From: Ascaphus truei
Taxonomy: Eukaryota > Chordata > Amphibia > Anura > Ascaphidae
Length of the DNA: 64,000 nt
Direction of reading: 5' to 3'
Assembly (NCBI GenBank): GCA_036426205.1
Contig: CM071568.1
Coordinates: forward strand, 227,548,777 to 227,612,776
Position numbers and translations under genes: made by a program. The notes under the pieces are model-generated. The model was not told where the DNA came from. It was given only the letters and a program-made list of their open reading frames with translations, and did not search any database. Of this stretch, positions 22,241-33,123 are shown piece after piece (position 1 is the first letter of the stretch; each line of letters begins with the position of its first letter).

Positions 22241-22859
22241 GATGTTATGATTTTTTTTTAATGATTCAATATTTTTTTAACAGATCCGATAAAAAATTCA
22301 TTATTTTTAGTGGTGCAACATTGATATATTGCACTTTCAAAAAAGCGCTTTTGGGGGATGATAATACTGCATTTTGGGGTTAATGCAGCTTGATGTATCC
22401 AAGCCTTAGAATTACTGTAGCTCTAACTCCAATAGAAACAAAAACCAACAGGCAAGCAGTATGAAAACTTCAGAAAAACAAGTAATTTGCGTTGTTATAA
22501 CCTACAAAATTAGGACTACTAATCACAATCACACAATTGGCAGTTTCTCGGTACACGTTTAAGGTATTCTGTGGCTTTTGACACTTCGTTTCAAATGATT
22601 ACAAATTTGTTAATAATAAAACACACAAAGCTAAGAAATTGGTTTACCATTGATTGCAGTTCCGGAAGAAAAGCTATTGACTTTAGCATTGTCTAATTGT
22701 AAAGTCTGCAGGATATATCCCCTAATAACACAACTGTACAATCCCAAATGTTCAATTAATCTGATAATTGCACAAAAAATGGTTTTTCAACAAATCTTTC
22801 TTTCTTCTACACTTCTAACCCACTTGGCCAATGCCATACCACAGAGGGGTATCTCTTAC
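22241..22859. other. No gene seen
   Basis: AT-rich intronic sequence without a recognisable repeat or coding domain. Confidence 0.5.
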
Positions 22860-22990
22860 CTTCTCCAGAGCGGCCCTCCTCCTGCAGCATCGAGTGGTCA
22901 TGGTGACCCAACGTCAAATGACACAACACTATAGGAGGACCGCCTTGAGGAAAGGCCCCCAAAGTCTTGGAGCCTAGGGGCCCCAGAGGG
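22860..22990. mobile_element. MITE fragment (hAT-like)
   Basis: Reads, on the minus strand, through CCAGATTAAGACCCTCTGGGGCC and GGGTCACCATGACC to TCTGGAGAAGGTAAGAG. The last blocks echo the GCCATGGCGACG and GAGACAAGGTAAGG blocks of the hAT-like MITE family elsewhere in the window. It mimics an exon with a donor site but is better explained as MITE sequence. Confidence 0.45.
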
Positions 22991-23190
22991 TCTTAATCTG
23001 GCTCTGGATTTATTATATATCTGGTAGTCCTTGCAAGGATAATATTGGTAACATACACTGTCATATATCAGAGAGGAGCCGGGGGAAATGGAGAAACACT
23101 CCTCTGTACAACAAGTGGAGAGATACTTGTGCACATACGTCTCTCGCTCCACCTTTAGAAAAATAACCTTTTAGGGTCTGGGTGAGAGTA
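22991..23190. other. No gene seen
   Basis: Short intronic stretch without recognisable features. Confidence 0.4.
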
Positions 23191-23483
23191 AGGCTAAGGC
23201 TTTGCCTATACTGCTGCCGACGGCGACACAATGGGTGACGTCACCCATCGCCGTCACCACTGGCGAAAGTTATGTTTCGCCGGTCGGCGGCATCGCGGGA
23301 TTCCCACAATTTGATTTGTTAAAGGGCCGTCACGTGACGCAACGGCCGTTGAAAAATCAAATTCTACCGGCGTCAAGTTTTCGCGACGGCGATGTTGCAC
23401 TATAAGCGCACGCGGCGGCGGCGGCAGCGGCAATGCTTTTGTTTTTGGGCGACGTCGCCGGCACTATAAGCACGGCCTAAGAC
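23191..23483. mobile_element. GC-rich MITE
   Basis: CpG-rich block bounded by inverted termini: AAGGCTTTGCCTATACTGC at the left, the reverse complement of GGCACTATAAGCACGGCCT at the right, with GCCGACGGCGAC opposite GCGACGTCGCCGG. No reading frame of interest. Its CpG density contrasts sharply with the AT-rich flanks and could be mistaken for a CpG island. Confidence 0.7.
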
Positions 23484-24820
23484 ACATTGTACATAATGCC
23501 ATGTTATTGGAAGATAATGCAACATTACGCTACAATAACATTATGTTAAACCTATGCTTATGAGATACTGTATACAACGGCCATTGTTTACACATATGAT
23601 TAACTTAGCATTAACCTCCGGGAAAATAACGTTCATTATTGTTTTAGGTAACGCCACATTATGAGACCGTATTTAAAGGAGCCTAGCCCTTAATGTAGCC
23701 CTTAAATATACAACTATTAAAATCATTAGTACATCAATATAAAGATGATAAAAAATAACTTTAAAAAGACTCATTATAGCAAGACAGCAGAGATCAGAAC
23801 ATTAAATGACTTATTACAGCAAGATATTGGTTTGATACTGTACAACTTAACCCTGCTAATGTAAAAAAATATATACATTATACACATAGAATAAATCAAC
23901 ATAGGTCTCAGCACTATAGATTAACAAAGGTTGTCAGTGTGTTTTTATATGAAATTGGGTTTAAGTGCTCCTAAGAAACAATTACAGGCCATATATATTA
24001 GGTATTAATCAAATAAGGCCCTCAGCAGCGCGGATAAAAATTCAGCGTAAAACTCGGATAACCTTGGTAACTCGACTCAACAAAATGGCGCCCAGGCAAA
24101 TTGAACACACACAAACCTGAAACGTGGCAACCGTCAGCTGTAAAAGGCTAACATTAGTCAGAACACCCCCCCTCCCCTCACCCCCAAAGAAGTCCAGATT
24201 GGATGAAACGCACGTCAGGTCACACTGATGTCACGAGCTGTGCCGCAGGGAGCACAACTGGCTTGGTCAGGGGCAACGTAAGGAGTTCCTCAAAACGCCC
24301 AGCATTAGCTTTCAATTAAGACCACAATAGATGATTTTCACCACCAGCACCATTTGGCAAGAGTGTTTGCACCTCAGAATATCTACTCCCTTGTAGATAT
24401 AATATGTTCTCACTTGTTCCTTTTACACTCTCTACTACTCACTGATATTTCTTCCTATTTTTGTTCACATTACTCACCTGTTTGTTCATTATTCATGTCC
24501 ATAGGGACCTTATTTAACATTGTTCAGCACTTTATTTTAAGTTCATCACAAGGGATCCAGAGAGATACAGTGGTCCCTCATTATTACAAGAGCAAAGGTC
24601 ATCTCCATTTGAGAAATATATATTTTTTCCTTTTAAACCCCTTTCATCTGTTTCCTGCACCATTTTAGTTATATACAAATTAAATGTTAAGCTTTATTTA
24701 GAGATTCTTCAGTACTTCTCTAGGGATCTAGTGTATATAGTTTTGTTAATGTGGTATTAACATAAAAAAAATTGAAAGTTTTCAAACATTTGTACAGTAT
24801 ATATATTGTCGCACTTTGAC
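23484..24820. other. No gene seen
   Basis: AT-rich intronic sequence. A donor-like GTGAGT at about 24478 (minus) has no matching acceptor or open exon. No named repeat. Confidence 0.45.
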
Positions 24821-26290
24821 CTTACTGGGAGGTGGGTGTACAATGTAATGCCTTCCCATTTTTAAGTTATGTTACATCACCTTAAATGGAGGAAAGCATA
24901 TGGTACCTGATTGGATGTCTTCCCTCCCTTTAAGGTGACATCACATCACTCCAAAAAAGGGAAGGTATCACATGGTACAGCCAATCTGATTGATGGATGC
25001 ACCATGTGATTCCATCACGTTTGGTAGAGAAGTCATTCCCTGCCAAACCTGATGCCTAGATACATGGTACATCCACCAATCTGATTGGTAGATGTACAAT
25101 GGGACTGTCAAATGTGATGTCAAAGGGCCTGTATAAGGCCTGTCACGTCTCATTTGACAGCAAGACGACGATGTGGCAACATCTCCTTGAGCTGTTAAAA
25201 AGAAGAAAGAGGAAAAGAAAGAAGATAAGAAGAAAAGAAAAAAAGGAGGATGAAGATCTACTCACCGGGGACTTCTCTTCACGCAACGGAGGATTGTGGA
25301 CTTCTGTGCATCATGCTGGTCTTCAAAATGAGGATCATTGCTTCATGGAAAGTTGTTTGTGCTGCAGTTGGATGAGGAGGATGAAAGCCTCCATCCCGGC
25401 AAGGGTAAGAAACCCTTTTATTGTATTTTATTGCATTGTGATTTTTTTTAAGGGTGCCCATCGATTGCCAATCTGGCTATCTGTGCCCACGGTTGAGGGA
25501 ATAGATAACCACAGTGACAATCAATGGATGTATTGGCTACTGTTTTTTTGTATTGTCTTTTAATGTTTGTTTTATTTAATTGTGATTTTTTTTCATATAT
25601 TGGCTACCAGTGCTTTTGTGCATTTGTGTGTGTGGTGATGGGGGTAGAGGGGCTGGGGGATAGGGGTATTTACCCCGAGGAGGATGGTTAGGCCTCCTGG
25701 GTGGGTAGTGGGAGGAGTTAACCTATTAACTAACTTAGTGGTTACTAACCCGCCAAGGCAATTAAGGGTTTACTGGCCAGAAGCTAGTTTTCTTATTTTA
25801 ATGCTGATGCCAAAGAGGACGAAGATGAGGATGGCCTTCATCCTGGCAGGGGTAAGTACAACTTTTATTTACTATAGGGTTGCTGGCTATTGATGTTTTT
25901 TGAATGGGCAAAAGCGCTATTAGCCATATATTTCTAATAGGGCTTTAGCCCATTACTGTGTGTGGTGGTGGTGAGGGGTGGGGTTGCTGGGGGCATAGGG
26001 GTGGGTAGAAGGGTGCCTATTGATTGCCAATGTGGCTATCTGTACTCCCATTGAGAGTATAGATAACTATAGTGGCAATCAATGGATTAAATGGCTAGTG
26101 TTGGGTTTGATTGTTTTGTATTTGATTGTATTGCATGGGGTTAAATAGATTAAATGGCTAGTCTTTGTTTTGATTGTACTGTATTTTATTATAATGTATT
26201 TGATTTTATTGAGGGTGTTGGGTTAAGGGGGTAGTTGCCCCAGAGTGGGTGGTTAGGCCTCCCAGGCTGGTACTGAATGAGCGTCAATAC
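24821..26290. repeat. Long-period tandem repeat family, second locus
   Basis: Direct copies of the block TTGCCAATCTGGCTATCTGTGC...GATAACCACAGTGACAATCAATGG start near 25458 and again near 26024, about 566 bp apart, each followed by a GGCTAGTGTTTG/TTGTATTGTATTT tract. CCTTCATCCTGGCAGGG and GGTAATTAAGGG landmarks also repeat. Between 24890 and 25100 are repeated ACATGGTACA/CCAATCTGATTG blocks. The frame 25099-25563 is low-complexity and not called. Confidence 0.7.
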
Positions 26291-27681
26291 GGTGCTATTG
26301 TAGTAGAGATTCCCCGCCATACTTCAGTTGGGATTTCCCCACACATGGAAAAAGCAGACAGGCTGGATAAATTAATGCATGGAGAAAGAGAGGCCCAAGA
26401 CTAGAAGTCTCCCGACTGCCAAAGAAAGATGCTACGGAAGCCATAGTTGAGCTGCCCGAGATCAATGATGCTGAGCCAGACGCGAGTAGTCACACTAGTA
26501 GGAAGGAAAGACTGCACGGTGCGTGAAAACTTGTTACTCCAAGGGAGTAAAAGATATGTTGGTAAAATAGAAAAATTAGATTGAGCGAGAAGCCATCTGT
26601 AGGGTTGAGGAAGCTAAGCACATTGTGGAAAAGCTGTGCTTTGGAAAAGTCATTATATATTTGCATAAGGGAGAGCGCCGCTGGTTGTTACCGTGTCTGA
26701 TACAGTTCAGCCACATGTATTGCTAGATAGTTTGCAGCACTTTAATCCATAGTATGCGCTGATCATAGGAACGAGCGCCGATATCTGCTACTATTGAGCA
26801 ATTTACTGTTACCTACTAGCTAGCCCTATAGCATCACTGTCTGCAGCACTCAGGTGCACTCAGGTGCATATATGTGGAAGGGATAATACCAGTACAAGGG
26901 ACACAGTCCCAGGAGTCTATACACTGATATAAGCATAGACCTGTTTGTACCTGGTTACTATATACAGAGCGATGACTGTAACTATCTGTGTATAAAAACG
27001 GTGTACCATTGAACTACTTTGTTCAACCCAGCAAATACCATTTTGCCAAATACAGTCACCATACAAACATCTGATTAGTACAAAGGGTTAGTGGCAATAT
27101 ACGTCCTATATATACGCAGGAGTCTATGGGGGGCATTCAATAACATTAAGAGAACACTAGTTCCACCAGCACCTCCAAATAGACTCTTATCGCACCTACT
27201 TGGGGTTCAGTTTATACCCACATTTTTATCCATTTGAGTGTAATAGTTCAATTTAAAGATGTATTAAAACTTTTTTGTTTTTTGCGCCGTTTTCGTTTTT
27301 AGTTTCTGGTAAAGGGGATCTATTACCTTATTACCTTAGAAACATATACATTATGTCTAGAGTGCATTTATAGGGGTACTTCTGAACTTCTCTGTTCACT
27401 CTTGCTAACTTTGGAAAAGTCAACCAGGAGTGACTAAAGTGTGCTGAATTCAAGTGTCTTCTGGAAGAGACACTGTTTGCACAGGCTACAAGGACTTTGT
27501 CATCAATGGTTTCTTCAATTGCATCCACATGTTATGGCCACAAATTGAGGGAGAGGTAGCAAGCCTCTGTGCCTCATCACCAGAGTACGAGATAATTGCC
27601 CCAAAGGCAAAAAGTAAGATTGCTGGTAGGAGTGAGGATTGCCTGAAGAAAAGACTTTGCCTGGGGAAAACCCAAGTTTAA
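26291..27681. other. No gene recognised
   Basis: Moderately GC-balanced sequence of unknown origin. It may contain a diverged LTR or LINE piece around 26640-27260. The frame 27454-27681 has no domain or splice support. Confidence 0.4.
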
Positions 27682-27921
27682 TTTTTTTTTGTTTTATTCT
27701 TGTATAGCGCTGCTAGTTTTTTACGTAGCACTTTATAGAGACATTTTGCAGACGCAGTCCCTGCCCCATGGAGTTTACAATCTATGTTTTGTTGGTGCCG
27801 GAGGCACAGGGAGATAAAGTGACTTTGCCAAGGTCACAAGGAGCCAACACCAGGATTTGAACCAGGTTCCTCTTAATCAAACTCAGTGCCAGGTAGTGTC
27901 TTTACTCACTGAGCCATTCCT
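27682..27921 (-). mobile_element. CORE-SINE (MIR-like), near complete
   Basis: On the minus strand a tRNA-derived head has a box A (TGGCTCAGTGAG) and a perfect box B (GGTTCAAATCC). It is followed by the CORE domain (TGTGACCTTGGCAAAGTCAC ... TCCCTGTGCCTC), an L2-like tail (GATTGTAAACTCCATGGGGC ... GCGCTATACAAG) and an A-rich end. Pol III would transcribe it and an L2 LINE would mobilise it. Well preserved. Confidence 0.9.
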
Positions 27922-28038
27922 TCTCAGATATGTGGTCTCTCTCCCTCCAGCCATTCTCCCTTGATCTAGGGCTCAAGAGATTGGAGGAATGGGGCTTCAG
28001 CCGTGGCTAGCCTTAGCTACCCACAAACAGAGGAGGAA

Positions 28039-28577
28039 TGCAACAGGGTGCCTTCCCTGTTTAAGTAGTTGTAAAGGAAAACCTGTGTAAAGAGCTGGAG
28101 TTCACCACTGAGCAGGTTCATTCAGAGCAAACTGTGCTAATTAACCTGCTCAGCTGGCTGCTCCTTTAAAAACACCACAGCAGTGACAGTAATGATATCT
28201 GTAGCCCTAGGAAATGCCCTGAACTGCCGAAGAGATCATGCAGGGACTATTTCTCACTGTGGTGAGAAGCCTGCATTGGGACTCTTTTCAACTGTCCTAA
28301 CCAGACTGGAGGAAGCCAGGGCCGAAGGTAACAGACCTACCTGTGAACTGCTTATCTGACTGTTGTTGGTACGGGGCCTAGCCCCCAACCCATAGATATG
28401 ATGTGGTCCAGTCAGTGCTCTCTATGGGAGTCATCCCTCTTTTGTTTGTTTTCCTTTAACCATGTTTCACTTAACCATAAGCTGTGTTTTTGTTGTTTAA
28501 ACCCGCAAGCTGATAAAAGCCTATTTTCTCTTTTAAAACGTCTCCTGTTCTAAAAAACCTCAACACACATCTCCACA
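28039..28577 (+). mobile_element. Solo LTR, same family as 21197-21815
   Basis: Starts TGCAACAGGG and ends CACACATCTCCACA, matching the family termini. The 3' part shares the GTCTCC...CACACATCTCC end. No clear 5-bp duplication flanks it, so an end may have changed since insertion. Confidence 0.65.
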
Positions 28578-29216
28578 ATATTATACATCTGGAAGTCTTT
28601 TAAAAGTACCAGTGACATGTAAGAATGTTTCAGGACATATACATAATTTTCTTTTTTTTTTTAAATACATTTTAATGAAAAAAATTAACACAAATTGTTT
28701 ATAACATGGTTCAACCAAGATTCATTGCTTGGAGTTATTTGATTATTTATTCTGAATATGAGAATACACTTCCAACCGTTTAATGCTTCTGCTTCATGAA
28801 AAATGGACGTGGATACTCCACCTCCTCCTACCCCCCTCCCCCCCATCAATAAAGTTATGGCGAGAAATTGTTTGCTCTATTTACACTAGACTGGGTGGAA
28901 GCAGCCACAGACAAAGAGAAAAACCTATGCAAATTGTTCCAAATTTGGAAAAACTTCATTGCCCCACTATCCCAAGAAATTAAAATTAAGACAATTTCCA
29001 ATAAACAGCATGGTTCACAACACGTGCTAACTAGAAAACCCCCAGTAAATGTTTAATACAAAGAAACCACAAAAAGACAACAAAGAAAAGGTATGCGTAC
29101 CTGACCATGTCGGGTACCCCCCAAACCCATTAAGTAGAGAAGACCAAGCACACAAAGCGACAAGGGAGACAAAAGAGAACAGCAAAACAAGCATGCAATC
29201 AGGAGGACTGTACATC
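28578..29216. other. No gene seen
   Basis: AT-rich intronic sequence. Frames at 28783-28983 and 28868-29056 show no domain. Confidence 0.5.
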
Positions 29217-29219
29217 TAA

Positions 29220-29542
29220 GGCTGGGGCCATGGTGCCTTTGCCCGTGCGGAGGCGTGCGCGGCCGTGACGTAACCCGTGTGAAGCGGGTGCATTTTGTGG
29301 CCAGTGGAGACGCGCCGTGCCACGCCGTGGGGGGCGTGCCTAGGGGCGTCATGGAGTTGGTTCACCCTCATTGGGCGAACCACTCACATGACCAGACCTG
29401 TTGCATCAAGAAATCCATTTCAACTGATGTCTTGCGCAACGCGCGCCCCTCCCTCTGCATGGACACGATCACTGCCTTAAGGCAACCTGATCACTCAGTG
29501 TGCGGACACCCCCGCACGGTATGTGGCACCATGGCCCCAGCC
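29220..29542. mobile_element. PIF/Harbinger-like MITE A
   Basis: Inverted ends GGCTGGGGCCATGGTGCC and GGCACCATGGCCCCAGCC are perfect over 18 bp and flanked by TAA at 29217-29219 and 29543-29545, the 3-bp target typical of PIF/Harbinger. CpG-rich interior with the block TGGTTCACCCTCATTGGGC, shared with the neighbour. Frames inside are not genes. Confidence 0.85.
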
Positions 29543-29545
29543 TAA

Positions 29546-30121
29546 GGCTGTGTCCATGCAGCCGATGACCACACGGAGGAATGAGCAACATCACCCGCGT
29601 TTAGCAGGAGCGTTTTCTGGACAAGGTAGACCCCACATGGGGGGCGTGTCGATGGGAGTGCCTGTGATGTCATGGAGCTGGTTCACCCTCATTGGGCAAA
29701 CCGCTCACGTGACCTGGCTGTCGCGCCGAGGAATCAGATTGAACAGATTCCTAATGCACCATGTGCCCCCTCATGCTGTCACACGCGCGGTCTATGGGTG
29801 CGATCATTGCCTTAAGGCAGGGGAGCGCAATCTTTTTCCCCTGCACCCCCCTGCTGGCTATCCTCTCACGCCCCCTCCACTTACATTGGTTCCCGGTGCC
29901 TGGGCGCCATGGCGACGCGTCTCCATAAGACGGCTGAACCAAGGTAAGTGAGGTTTACAGAGGCCTTTGCCGCTTCCAAGGCATTTAACTTAAGTGTCTT
30001 CGGGAAGTGCGTGGGGCCTCTGTAAACCCTGCGCCCCCACAGACAAGTTTGTGCCTTAAGGCATTGTGATCGCGCCTTTTGCGAACGCCTTCGCGCGGTC
30101 TTTGGCATCATGGACGCCACC
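29546..30121. mobile_element. PIF/Harbinger-like MITE B, interrupted
   Basis: Ends GGCTGTGTCCATGCAGCC and GGCATCATGGACGCCACC are inverted and related to MITE A. The element is flanked by TAA at 29543-29545 (shared with MITE A) and 30122-30124. The shared CTGGTTCACCCTCATTGGGC block shows common descent. Split near its centre by a hAT-like MITE. Confidence 0.8.
29818..30053. mobile_element. hAT-like MITE with 8-bp TSD
   Basis: Starts CAGGGGAGCGCAATC and ends AAGTTTGTG, flanked by CCTTAAGG at 29810-29817 and 30054-30061. An 8-bp duplication is the hAT signature. The target was the palindromic centre of MITE B, whose sister MITE A has the unbroken sequence CTGCCTTAAGGCAA. The right terminal repeat lacks a few bases relative to the 5023 copy. 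Confidence 0.82.
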
Positions 30122-30124
30122 TAA

Positions 30125-30694
30125 GAAAAGAAGGGGACCGATACGGGAGTTCAGGGAGTGTTGACATGACAAACGTATAGTACTCAAGCAGAGGAAGGGA
30201 TATCAAACAGTACACCTGACTCACCATATATCACAATGTTAAAGATGACACAAGGTTGAAAGTATCAATGGTTGTCAATATATAATTAATATACCCAATA
30301 TGTTACTATGTTAAAAAGTTAAAAATATGAAACTTACAGCAATATAAGCATGAAAACAAAAATCTAGACTGGCTAAAATGTACATGCAGAGACAAATGTA
30401 ACCACGTGAAATGATGTACATGTAAGATATGCATATGTTTGTAACATCTCAAATAAAAAGAAATGCAAAAAAAAATGGATGTAGTATGACAAGGGGAGCC
30501 CACAATTTGAGAAATAATCGTATCAAACATTTTTTGTCCATGGCTAATAGGTGCAGGTGTGACAAGTTAACATTGGCTCACCAACAAGAAGCTGCTTAGA
30601 AGTCATGTTGTAAAAATGCAATTCGACTCTTTAATACATATTAATAATCTGTTTTTCTTCCTCTGACATAGAGCTACAATTTCAGGAGCCTAAT
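30125..30694. other. No gene seen
   Basis: AT-rich intronic sequence without named features. Confidence 0.45.
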
Positions 30695-30805
30695 AATTGT
30701 TCGAGTTCAAGTGACTCAAAAAACATCACAAGGTATCGACACTGGGATTTGAAACAGGTTTACCCACTTCAAAGGCAGTGACTTTACTACTGCACTATGC
30801 CTCCT
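30695..30805 (-). mobile_element. CORE-SINE head fragment
   Basis: On the minus strand, GGCATAGTGCAGTAGTAAAG (box A region), then TTTCAAATCCCAG (box B) and a diverged CORE domain (CTTGTGATG...GAGTCACTTGA). More decayed than the copy at 27682-27921 and lacking the tail. Confidence 0.65.
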
Positions 30806-30964
30806 TTCTTGTCTAAAAACATTTTGTGGGTACTGTATATAGGCTGATTTGGAGCATAATTGATGAAAATGGCATAATTCTTTTCTTGCATCTCTTTGCA
30901 TCAATATACAGTATTAAGGTCTTTGAACCAAGTTTTTTTTGCCATGCGCACCAGCTTGCGCTAA

Positions 30965-31330
30965 AGGGAGTGTCAATATTTATTTATATTTATTTATAAA
31001 ATGTTTTACCAGGAAGTAATACATTGAGAGTTACCTCTCGTTTTCAAGTATGTCCTGGGCACAGAGTTAAGACAAATAATACATGGTTACAAATACAGTT
31101 ACATAATGTGCAGGGAATACATTATATACAATACATTGCATGCACAGTTAAAGATAATTTATATTATGGGCGTATGAAACAGTTACAGACCAGATTAAAA
31201 TGTGTGACAGCCTTAGATTTGAAAGAACATATTTTAATAGAAGGCCTAATGAAGGTGTTACATGATACACAGATTCTAATGAGATCAAATTTTGTCTCTG
31301 GTTGTCAATATGTTATCCTGTATTTTTTGT
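30965..31330. repeat. Dispersed amphibian-type repeat
   Basis: Begins TTTATAAAATGTTTTACCAGGAAGTAATACATTGAGAG and continues through CAAGTATGTCCTGGGCACAG and TAAGACAAATAATACATGGTTAC. I recognise this as a common frog interspersed repeat, probably a LINE 3' end or SINE relative, but cannot name the family. The frame 31024-31362 lies in it. Confidence 0.5.
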
Positions 31331-33037
31331 CAAAAATACCCAACAAGTTTGAAGTGACGTAAATTTAAAAAAAAATGGAAAACACAAGTAGAAAATAGTG
31401 CAATGCATCAAAACAAGCTTCTTCTATTCAAGCTTTATTTATGCTGATATATAACCCCTTATATTTCTTCCATTACATTTCCTACTTACTTTCGAAGATA
31501 CCAAGGACCATTTTGCTATTCCATAAGACAATTTATGGTGCCATGAGGTGTCTTATAGAAAAGCCCTACTTAGTAAAAATGGGCCTAGTTCACTAAATTT
31601 GCAGGTAAAATGTATTTGTGTCTGTACTCTTAACAATTCTGCCTGCACACCCTCTTGGACAATAAATCAGATATGTTTACCTTTTAGATTTTGTGCTAAT
31701 TGCCTATCTATACAAAACATAGGCAAAACCAATGCCAACAAAATGTCACCTTATTTAAGGTACAGACAGAAAGAATATATTAGCATTATATATACATTTG
31801 CATGCATGGAAACAGACTGATGACATCATGCAAGGAGTAACATATCATACACTGAGAGGGCCGAGCCATCCACTTGGACGAGATGCGTTTTTGAAGCTAC
31901 GCCCGATCGACATCTAGTACCAAGAAAGGCGTTTTTGTTCGTCCACCACCGATCCAGTATTACAAGTCCTCTGGTCACCTGATAAGCTTTAGACATTGTT
32001 ATTGTGAGTGTATAAACTCGATTTTTAAACCTTAGATAAAATTAAAAACGTTTTGTGCGATAGGATCATGCGCTTCTCTTTTTCTACTCAACAAGACACC
32101 TTGTGGCACTGCTAAGTAAATGTGTCAATTGGCTGTAAGGTGTCCTCTGGCACTACAAGGTGCCTAGAGGAATAGAATCTCTTTGTAAATATTGGGCCTA
32201 GTTCACAGAAGAGCTTGCAACATCTTTGCGAACAGCGAGTTTTCCGTCTCCTCAGCAGCAAAAGATTAGAAATGAGAAACGTTAACAAACAAAGTTAAAT
32301 GAAGAAGATATCACAGCAAATGTCAGGTCATGCATTCTTTACTTGATTGCCCTGCCGCTGGCATGACAGTTCATCAATAACCTGCTGTGAGAGTTTATAG
32401 ACAGTCCATCTTTCAACAGGCTATCCTGCAGGTCTCTGAAAGAAGAGAACTGGGGGAGGTGTGAATGCAGACACAATGCATCACAATTCTAAATTGTCCA
32501 GCCACATTTAACCCTTTAGGTGCAGAATAATACTGATGCAGCGGCTGTTATTGGAACACTTCACGCGTCATGTACATCGGAATCCCGATTTGAAACCGTG
32601 GGATGAATTCCAGCCTTCCCGCACTAAGATGCGAGCGCGGCGAGTGCAAAAAAACGAATTTTAGTGTTCTGGCTTTTAAAAACATGAAATTGACACAGTA
32701 GCACAGTAGCACAGCACTGTACACATTACAATTCATCCATTTTATTGCAAACGAAGAAAGAGAATCCATGAAATTCAAACAAAATATTTGCGATAAGCGC
32801 GGGTGCCTGGGGCGATTGGCCGCGTTCATGCTGCGTGGGGAACAGCAGAGAACTCAAAATCGGTGCATTCGAACGGCCGCTGCATCAGTATGTCACTATT
32901 TATAACCAAAGCTCAGAACCCAAATCCACCACATCATACTGTATATTTGTGTCAAAAAGAATGCTACCAGGATTGTGACCTCAGTTATAGAACAAAAGAC
33001 AAAAGGGCCTCGTGCTTATGTGTATCTTCTCATAAGC
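31331..33037. other. No gene seen
   Basis: Two short direct copies of GGGCCTAGTTCAC lie near 31581 and 32194, each next to a GGTGTCTTA/GGTGTCCTC block, perhaps ends of an old element. Otherwise nothing recognisable. Frames at 31548-31820 and 32548-32829 have no domain. Confidence 0.4.
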
Positions 33038-33123
33038 AAGGGTCATCTAGTTCAAATCTTTGGCCAAAGTATTTTAAGCCTACACCCACAGTATGGGCCA
33101 TCTGTGGGTCCCATCAATACCTA

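Noticed and set aside
22860..22922. A minus-strand exon-like segment ending in GAGAAG|GTAAGAG with an acceptor at CTCCTATAG
   Set aside because: Its blocks match a MITE family seen elsewhere in the window (CACCATGACC near GAGA(C)AAGGTAAG), and its phase is not needed by exons A and B, which already join.
23191..23483. CpG island or promoter
   Set aside because: The GC-rich block is bounded by inverted repeats and fits a MITE. No start site or exon follows.
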